Origin: Petunia secreta
Taxonomy: Eukaryota > Streptophyta > Magnoliopsida > Solanales > Solanaceae
Assembly (NCBI GenBank): GCA_029990175.1
Contig: JARKIP010000042.1
Span: 124,001 to 188,000 of the forward strand
Length of the DNA: 64,000 nucleotides
Direction of reading: 5' to 3'
Shown here: piece by piece, positions 55,795 through 64,000 of the stretch
Layout of the letters: each line of letters starts with the position of its first letter
Position numbering within the stretch: position 1 is the stretch's first letter
Notes under the pieces: model-generated
The model's database searches: none
What the model was told of the DNA's origin: nothing
Seen by the model: only the letters and a program-made list of their open reading frames with translations
Translations under genes and position numbers: made by a program

Positions 55795-58700
55795 TCTATC
55801 TATATATTATTAAAAGCAAAGAACGCTTAGGACAAATTTAGAATAGGACATTAGGACAATATTTGTAATGACATTTGATTTAAATTTAATTTAAAAGATA
55901 AGTGCATTGATTTGAATTTGAATTTAAAGATAATATATTTCTAACAAACTTTATCTCCAAAATGAAACTTAAAGATAATATATTACTAACATACTTTATC
56001 TCCAAGATGAAATAAAGTTTTTTAAATTTTGAATTGGTATATGAAAATGCAAAATCATAGGGAAAGTAAAACACAAATCTCCAGCCATCATAACTAAACT
56101 TTAACTTAGATATAAATAAAGTAAAATCGTATATACGCTATAGATTTTGTTGGGATAACTTTTAAGTTTAAAATGTTATTAGTTATTAAATTTGAATTGA
56201 TAGTCCTTATCTACTTGACAAATTCAAATGTAGCGTTAAGTTGTTGAGAAAAAGATACTAGCATTAAATCATGTCATCTACACTTCTATTTGTACTTATT
56301 ATGTGAAATTTACTAAAAGAGTAAGTTGTTATATAAGGTTGTTTTAATGATTAGATTTTATTTAATTTAATTTGAATAGAAAGATAAACTTATTATTTTT
56401 GAAACAATCTTATCTTAACTAATTAAAGATAAAGATAAAAAATTTGAATGCAATTAGGTGGATCGTAAATCTGCCAATGGTATATATATATGAGTGCGGA
56501 ATGAATCACATGGTAACCAATTTGTTATTCATAAAATTCCTTCAAGTTTACTAGAGTCATGATCTGTTTTGCAAAAAGAGCAAATGTTTGCTTAGGGGAC
56601 GAAAGTACTTTTATCTTTGGAACATAGATAGTATACATACTGCAAATTGTACTTAAATAATAAGTACTATATTGTAAGATATTTAATAAAGCTTGAACTG
56701 CATGGTAAGTGCGTATATGTTTTTCTATTTAATGCACAATTGTATAAATAAGTTTTTCAAATTCTTGCAGGTATAATATGAGGATCTAGCAAAGGTAAAT
56801 GCAGAATGAGGTTCTTCATTCATCAATTATTGCATGATATGTTCATTTTAGAAAATTCTATCGAATTCAAGAAATTATAATGTTTATAGTTTCTTTTTCC
56901 TTTTCGTGCAATAATATTGCAGGAATGAGTTTATCCAGGACTCTTTGGTGCTCTATTAACTATTTATCAGGACTCCTCCCGCTTTAGTAATTTATATCAC
57001 CGATCTCATGTGCAATAATAGAGTACATTTCTTATATTTATTTGTTTGATGTTTGATACTTTTCTATTTAGTAGATTAGTAGACTATTAATGATAGTTGG
57101 TTTTATTGCTTTCATGGATATATAATGCACGTTTTTCTATTAGTACTTGAAAAATATATTTATATGAATGTCGCTAAGTTGCAAGCTTTTGATAATATAA
57201 GAAGAGTTATATAAATGACACGTGAATTGATTGAAAATTCGTAGGTTGATCAACTAAGTGATTGATGACCATGAACATCTACATACAAGGAGTGGTTTCA
57301 ATGAGACTATTAAACACGGTGAAGAAGATTTATGAAATGTCTACTGAGGTAAACCTTTAGACGATGATCGCGTAATAAATAAATAGTAGTAATTAGTTTC
57401 TTAATTATTGCATAACAAATCAATATATGTTAGTTCAAGATCATATTTGAATAACTCTATTCTTAATTAGCATATTGATTCGAGAAACAAGTTTCTTGTG
57501 ATTTAAATTCCAAAACAAAATACTTATCTAATTAGAAAGATAAATTTTTTGGATTGAGGTTAATGAGCCTTCAAATTCGAACTAACGATAAGTACACTCT
57601 CAGATGACTCTTGAAAAAGAATTATTTTCATAATACAAATAATGATATATGTTTTATCTCAAGTAACTTCCGTGTGGTTTCAGAATTCTTTTTATGACAT
57701 TATATTCTACAAAGTTTATATCTTTATTATATGAGTTAAAAGATAAGATAAGGATAAATATACCTTAGAGTATATCTTTTTGAATATTCATTATTTTCTT
57801 ATTTGGGAGGTATGATGTTCAAATTTAAATTTAAATAGAAAGTTCTTACTTCTTAACCTCTTACTTGGCGAGCTCTGTAGTTTAATACAAAAGTGTTACT
57901 AATTTTATGGGGAAAAAATTATAAGGACTTAAGAGTTACAAATAGAATACCCATCAAACTGAAACAATTTGAAATGATTCGTGCTGTAGTACTTTTACGT
58001 CTTTTAGGGATTATTAAACACCATTATTTCAAGTCATCGGTTACAACTAATTAACATAAACTTAGTTGCTATGTTTTACTGAATTCGCAAATGAAGCCTC
58101 GAGTATAATCAAGATTGGGGACAAGTCTCTAGCCTAGCTGGTGTACTTTGGTTCAGTGGACTTTACTCAAAGAAAAAGTAATGAAGGAAATATTATTAGT
58201 GGAAGAATATTAAATTTAAATAGAAATTGAGTTGGAATGAAGTTCTTACTTCTTAACCTTCGTGTATAAATCAATGTTAGTCTTTCTGCTCCTTTTTATT
58301 GTTCATTATAAGCTCAAGTAAAAACTCAATTAATTAACACAAGATTTGTTGCTATAGTTTCACAGAATTCGCAAATGAAGTCTCCAGTGCAATGAAGATT
58401 AGGGCAAGTTTCTAGCCTAGCCGATGTATTTTGGTTTAGTGGACTTTACTCAAAGAGAAAAGCAACGAAGAAAATATAATTAGTGGAAGAATAAGAGTAA
58501 ATGATATAGTAATAAGTTAATACTATATTTCACCATGTGGAGAAATAGACTGCAGATATGAAAAGCCGAACAATTGAACAATCAGTAGATAGGATAATAG
58601 TTGAGTTTTAAGGTTCATCTATGATTACATTACATAATTGATACTTTTATATATAACGTTGCTTTGATAAGTTGATTTCTTTTTTATTTATATCATTCTG

Positions 58701-59499
58701 CTAATAATAGTTTTGTTTCTAGCATGTACAAAGAATGCTTCCCTTCAAATATAAAATGCTACAATTTTACAATATAATCGTATGTTCATTAAGGTTTCAC
58801 TTGAATTCATATTTGAAATGTAACACTTGATTAATTAAATTGGGGCTTTCACTTTTGTTGAATTGGTCTATTCTATAATGTTGAGCTAATATCATGACTT
58901 TAAATTGTGATGAAGCGTATCTCATGAAAAAGTATATATATAACTCTCATGATTAGTTGACCAACTCTTTAGTTTAATAATATGTTACAAGTTTTATTGA
59001 AAAAAAACTATAAGGACTTTAAGATTTACAAATAGAAAACTCAAATAAAATTGCAACAGTCTAAAATAGTTTATGCTAAAGTATTTTTACGTCTCTTAGG
59101 GACTATTAAATACAATTAATTTACTTCAAATCATTTGTTACATACTTTTATAGAATTCGCAAATAAGTTTCGAGTGTAATGAAGATTGAAGGAAACTTTC
59201 TATCCTAGCTGATGTGCTTTGGTTCAATGGATTTTACTCAAAGAAAAAAGTAAGGAAGGAAATATAATTAATAGAAGAATAAGAGCAAATTATATAGTCA
59301 TTAGTTAATTAATATATTTTATCATGTTAGAAAATAGAGTATTGATATGAAAAGCTGAACAATTGTATACTCAATAAGTAGGTGAATAATTGAGTTTAAC
59401 GTTAATCGTGATTACATTACATAATTACTAAATTTTTTATATAAAATTGCTATGATGATTGATTTTAATGTTAATCCCGCATCGCGGGTGCTATACTAG
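55795..59499 (+). mobile_element. Helitron, non-autonomous (about 3.7 kb)
   Basis: The 3' end CTAG then T (59496-59500) is preceded by the hairpin CCCGC-ATC-GCGGG (59476-59488) eight bases upstream. The 5' end is placed at TCTATC (55795) preceded by A, followed by TATATATTATTAAAAGC, a typical Helitron start; 55799 is an alternative. It contains a tandem 52-bp repeat (about 55918-56010) and three direct repeats (58081-59313). There is no Rep/helicase frame. Confidence 0.72.
58081..59313 (+). repeat. Three dispersed direct copies of a 130-165-bp unit inside the Helitron
   Basis: Each copy begins GAATTCGCAAAT.AG and continues ATGAAGATT..., TTTCTAGCCTAGC, TTTGGTT.AGTGGA and TTTACTCAAAGA. The copies are near 58081-58215, 58364-58535 and 59153-59313. 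A linked block with CTATAAGGACTTAAGA and TTTTACGTCT.TTAGGGA also repeats (57914-58012 and 58998-59105). Confidence 0.85.
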
Positions 59500-59500
59500 T
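59476..59500 (+). terminator. Helitron 3' hairpin and CTAG end
   Basis: CCCGC-ATC-GCGGG stem-loop, then TGCTATACTAG, then T. Confidence 0.85.
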
Positions 59501-62500
59501 ATTATATTAAAAGGAGGGTAGTAAATCTATGGAAAGTAGCCAAGTGGCATGTCAAGAAAAAGCCATGTGGTAATTTTTAGGACATAGTGGTTAAATTAGC
59601 TGATTTGGTTAGTAACTGAAAGATAACTTAACTGTAAAATTTTGAAACACACTTTACTTACACGATCATGGCATTGTGGCTCAGACGGTTATCTATTAAT
59701 TGGAAAACCAGAATTTAAGAATGTTGATAATGGATAAGAATATGGGCAGTTTTCTTATTAGAACGTGGGTTGTTGTTTTAAATTGATTTAAAAAACAAAC
59801 CAAATCAGATCTTATTAATATTTAAAACGCAATTTATATTTTGACAAATGACAATTTGAATATAATACTTACGGTTTCTCATGATCATAAACTTCTCAGA
59901 TTTTCGTCCTTTAAGAATACAATAATAGTAGGATTTTTAAAATTCAAAGAAATCTTTTCAAAAGAACAGTTATTTATCCAAGATAGATAAAGCCAAACAA
60001 ATGTATTCTTAAAACTTTTTTCAGACCCTGTAAGTTTAATTTCATTTTTTTATGGATATTCATTATATGGATTATTTAGTTTTACATGTAATGTGTGCTT
60101 AATTGTTTTGCTAACCCGTAAATGTATTTCCTTTCTTCGCCTTTGGAAAGTAAAAAGAATGTTTTTTTTTTTTCGGGTACTTTTGTTTATTTGATGGCTG
60201 CTGACTTTTGTTTGTTTGATAAATTGTTTGACGACTACTTCGGTTCTTGATTTTTAAAGCATTTCGCAGACTTTAATTAGCCCGCTCCAGCAGGATCCCC
60301 CTATATTTATCGAATGTATGGACTGGGAGTGTTGCCACAGATTTGTCTCTTCGGATATCTTGGTCATTCATGTTTGAGCAGAAGTTTAGTTATTTTTGGA
60401 ATTTGATTTGTGACACATTTTCAGACATTTCCACTTCGGAGGGCAGTTTTTCAGAGGAAATACTTGCATCCTCAACAAGCCACAATGTAGGTAATATCAA
60501 AACCATCTCTGGCTCATTGGATGCCTAACTATATACCATATAAGGTCAGTTTCATATATATTTTAGCATGCTATCATTCTATATCTATCTATTAGGAACA
60601 AACTAATAAAATTCTAAAACTTCAGCACGAAAAAGTTAAATAGAAGGAGTTGTCGTAAAAGAAATAATTATTGCATGGTGTGATCCAAATTTTTGCCATG
60701 TCTTGATCATTTAAAGATAATACTGCTTCAGAAGAGCAATCTACATGAAGACAGTTTCAAATAGTAAAGTACAAAGTTTTTATCTCTTTTTTTATGTGCC
60801 TTAACTAAAATATTCATGGAGCTATTGAAATATACAATTATCAGTTCTTTGATTGATAATGTCTTTTTCAAACTTCAAAGGTAAATGAATATGATTTTCA
60901 ACTACTTCTTTACTACTACTATATAAAGAGTACGGGTTCTACTGCACTTTGTAGTAACAGTTGCTTCATATATTTGTATGTACATGTCTGAAGATAGTCA
61001 TGATCAAAATGATTTTGACGTTTATATTTTTTCTCATGGAATTTCAGGGGAGAATGTTCAGTTCTAAGTGGATTTTGAATTTTTTGTTCATTGCCTTGTG
61101 TAAATTTTCTATGTTTCTTTTTCACTTTAGTAATTGGACTTTTTGTTTATCATTTTCTCTTTTCGGTGTAATCAGGTGAAGAGGTGGTGGGTGGAGTAGT
61201 CGAGAGGTAAATCTTTCTCCTCTCTTCAGTGAACAATTCTTAAAAATAAACATTAGGCTCTTTTTTGCATCTTTATAATTGTGTATTATTTGTGTGTTCC
61301 TTTTGTAGTAATTATCTTACTAAAATTCCAAATACTTAATTCTTTTCTTAGTTCAATCAATTCTTCTCTTCCAACCTATCCAATCCAATAAGAAGATCAA
61401 TCTTATCCCTTCCTACGAATAGTATAATTTTAAATATTGACTGTCTATACAATGTCCTATGTATATTCTCTTTCTATTTAGAATTTTATGTTGGTTGATG
61501 AATGGTACATTATTTGCATTATTGGGCGCATACTAGATTTTGAAGATTATATTGATGTGCTGTCAATGAACGTGAACTTGCTTGCAGCAGCATATGTTAC
61601 TTTTTTATATGGTACCAAACTTTTTTATACTAATAGACCAGAGGCACGTAGGAGAAACTAAGATAAAAGAAATTACAAGATGGCTTGATATTTATATGAA
61701 CTAAACTCAGTTGTTGAGCTCTTTTAATTCATAGTGGTCGAAAAGTACAATTCTGTTGTTGGGATTAAGGTAAAAATACATTTCGTTGCTTTAATTATTG
61801 AATGCTAAATCATAGGAAGTATATAAACCACAACTTTCCTACCAACATAATGGTGTGTTTGGCTGTTGAAAAAATGGTAAGTTGCTGGTCTTTCTTTATG
61901 TTTTCTGCAAACTTGCTATCTGAGATAGTGAATAATGCAAGCTCTTTGGCTTATACTTTCATTTGATGATCTGCAACGATCTTTAAAGTTTCATAATATA
62001 ATTTAGAACTTAATTTGGCAAGTTGATGGTGCTAGCTCCTTTTCTTCTGTCTCCTTTAACAAATGAAGAGGGAATGGCAAAAGTGCTACTCATGGGGAAA
62101 TTAGTTTGGAATTCTTCCTTTGCTTTCAAAATTCTGAAATAGAATATTTCAGAAGGCAAGAAATTTAACTAATTTTCCTAAATTTTTTGGCCCTCGAATG
62201 CAGTTGTGCTGCTCCAGAAGTTTGTGGCAGTTAGTTTTCGATCACTTGATTAGCTATTCGGGCATGCGATGACTTTTTTTTTATGTACTGATCAATTAGT
62301 ACGTTGCGCATAAGTTCTATATTTTTCTATTTGTAGTCCACAAAAATATGATACCAATTACTACTATATCGTCACCCATTGCAGACTCATAAGCCAAAAC
62401 AAAGCAACCAACGGAACAACGGAATCTGACCTTTCAATCAACAACTTTAGGCAGTAGTGCAGAGTATTGGTGAATTCATGCCATTCGTTTCCGACGCTGA

Positions 62501-63448
62501 TTGGCAGTATTTCAATCAGCATTTTGTTCACTAAAAGATGTGATTGACTAGAAGATTTCAATTATACTACGAATTTTCATCATATGTTGATTATCTTTGA
62601 ATTTTGGTTTTATTTACTATCTGGTAGTGTGTTTCTTCACTTATTCTTATTTTTAATTTATCTTTCTAATCTTTTGTTTAGTTCTTTTATTCATGGTTCA
62701 TTGTGATTGCTGAAGTATTAAAGGTTATGTGCGTTATGTAGACAACGAAGGCGAAGCATAGGAATGTTGCTTTTCCTGCCAATTAATGTAATGTTGAAAG
62801 TTCAAAGAAAGTCAGGATTGTGGTACACATATACTACGTATTAACCATGAGTACGCGATGCTTTGATGAATAATGCTGGTGTATCAACGTATTTATGACA
62901 CGCACCAATGACAATTTAGGAAAAAATAAAATATTTAATATAATGTTCTAATGAAAAAGTCAAGAGAAAATTGTGATTCTCATAAAACGTAGGAAGTAAC
63001 AAAGAGCCTTAAAAAATTTGGATGTTATAAAAACGAATAGCTACTTGCGCTTGAACACCCAGTAACTTGAAGAGTATAATGTCCTAATGAAAAGTGCCAA
63101 CTTGACCTTATTGTGTGGCGGTAGTGATATTAAAATTGTTGAGCAAATTTTAACTGTCAAATATGTCAGCAGCTCCCAAAATTGAGACAAAATGTGTTGA
63201 ATGTCTGATAAATTGTCATTTCCCAAAAACTAAATATTATCCTCTAATTTAGGAGTATGATATTTGTCCTCTAATTTCACTAACTTTTTGTTCTTGGTAT
63301 ACATTGCACAAATCATTGAAGCAAGATCATTTTTGAGATTTTGTTGAAACTATTACATTTAAAAAGTTTAAACAAGCAAGACCACAATTTAACTGATGTA
63401 ATTAGCATTATTTAATATTATCCGTGTATTGCGTGGGCACTATACTAG
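59501..63448 (+). mobile_element. Possible second Helitron directly downstream, degraded ends
   Basis: ATTATATTAAAAGGAGGG right after 59500 resembles a Helitron 5' start without the leading TC. The 3' side has GTGTATTGCGTGGGCACTATACTAG (63423-63448 region), similar to a Helitron end, but the hairpin is imperfect and C follows CTAG instead of T. Plus ORFs at 60343-60528 and 60961-61179 have no recognised family. The call is tentative. Confidence 0.4.
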
Positions 63449-63689
63449 CAGTATTAACAACATAATAGTCAATCATAAAATAAATTTAACATGGTGAGAA
63501 AAAAGTGATACCAATTTGGTCGATTGTCTACAGCTACGTTTCTTTATCCATAACTTTCCATCTTCACCATATATGAAAATAAATAATTTCCTTTCACCTC
63601 TTTAATTTTCTCCGGCAAATGTTCTGTAACACAGCGCACATTACATATTCTAATATTATGCCTCTTAATTTGTGATGATTAGCATGGGC

Positions 63690-63720
63690 CAAACGTGCAA
63701 CGCACATTTTCTGAAACTAA
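63690..63720 (+). terminator. Third Helitron-like 3' terminus (CTAA then T)
   Basis: AAACGTGC-AAC-GCACATTT is a hairpin with one mismatch, followed by TCTGAAACTAA and T at 63721, matching the CTRRT rule. Its 5' partner was not found. It may enclose the second Helitron or lie to its right. Confidence 0.5.
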
Positions 63721-64000
63721 TGTAAGTTACATGTGACGGACGAAGATTCTAGGTCATTAACAGCATTCACTAACCCAATATGTTCACAGCTCACAGCTGT
63801 ATCTATTTTCAAAGCTTATAGATTCACATGCATTTTGAACCGTCTTTATGGCAAGGGTCAATAATAAATGGTGTTATCTGTATTTACCATCTCATCTTAA
63901 ATTTAAGGTGTTAAGAAATGTACTTATTTTATATATTTAATTTTCTTCAACATTTCCTCGGCTGGAATCTTTTTTATGAGCTAATTGTGAATTCTTTTTG
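63721..64000. other. Anonymous sequence at the right edge
   Basis: No features are supported. Confidence 0.5.

Noticed and set aside
1..64000. CRISPR arrays, bacterial operons, rRNA or tRNA genes
   Set aside because: The direct repeats present are minisatellites or transposon parts without regular unique spacers. The genomic style is plant nuclear, and no tRNA or rRNA sequence was recognised beyond tRNA-complementary primer sites.

Overview
The window reads as a stretch of gene-poor plant nuclear DNA, most likely from a Solanaceae species. The evidence is the AT-rich background, long Ty3 LTRs of the TGTTACACCCCGTAC...GTCGTGACA type, Athila/Tat primer-binding sites, CACTA transposons, Helitron ends, and intron-containing genes with plant splice sites. 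The Solanaceae assignment rests on remembered repeat styles, not on a database search. I see no bacterial features, no RNA genes and no intact host gene. The one gene with every coding exon open belongs to a transposon.

Layout. Bases 1-5456 look like part of a minus-strand LTR, split by a solo LTR (2279-4406, target duplication CAAAT). Bases 5457-7940 are anonymous apart from a long inverted-repeat element near 6.81-7.63 kb. Bases 7.94-17.30 kb hold a decayed Athila/Tat-type Ty3 element on the minus strand (5' LTR, primer site, gag, protease, RT, RNase H, integrase). Its RNase H region is split by a second solo LTR (9692-12414, AGTAT). Bases 17.9-33.6 kb hold a second decayed Athila/Tat element whose gag region is interrupted twice. 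One interruption is a complete Tekay/Del-type chromovirus (18244-27665, AATAT) with nearly identical 2546-bp LTRs. The other is an older solo LTR of the same family (29139-31639, GGTGG).

Bases 33678-38905 form a CACTA transposon (AAT) that carries gene-like fragments, including a 20S proteasome alpha-subunit exon. A Ty1/copia RNase H remnant follows. From 40 to 46 kb there are a MITE-like repeat cluster, a GC-rich block and a Helitron. Bases 46236-49864 form a second CACTA transposon (ATA) with arrays of palindromic subterminal repeats and an apparently intact five-coding-exon TNPA/PF03004-type gene. It has no room for the larger TNPD transposase. The last 14 kb holds a PIF/Harbinger-like element, a Stowaway-like MITE and a cluster of Helitron termini.

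The elements do not form a pathway. Instead the nesting gives a relative clock: Athila/Tat elements first, then solo LTRs, then the young Tekay copy. The two most unusual items are the TNPA-only CACTA element with its 50-bp perfect hairpin of binding-site-like palindromes, and the young Tekay copy whose genes are riddled with stop codons and which has lost its protease.
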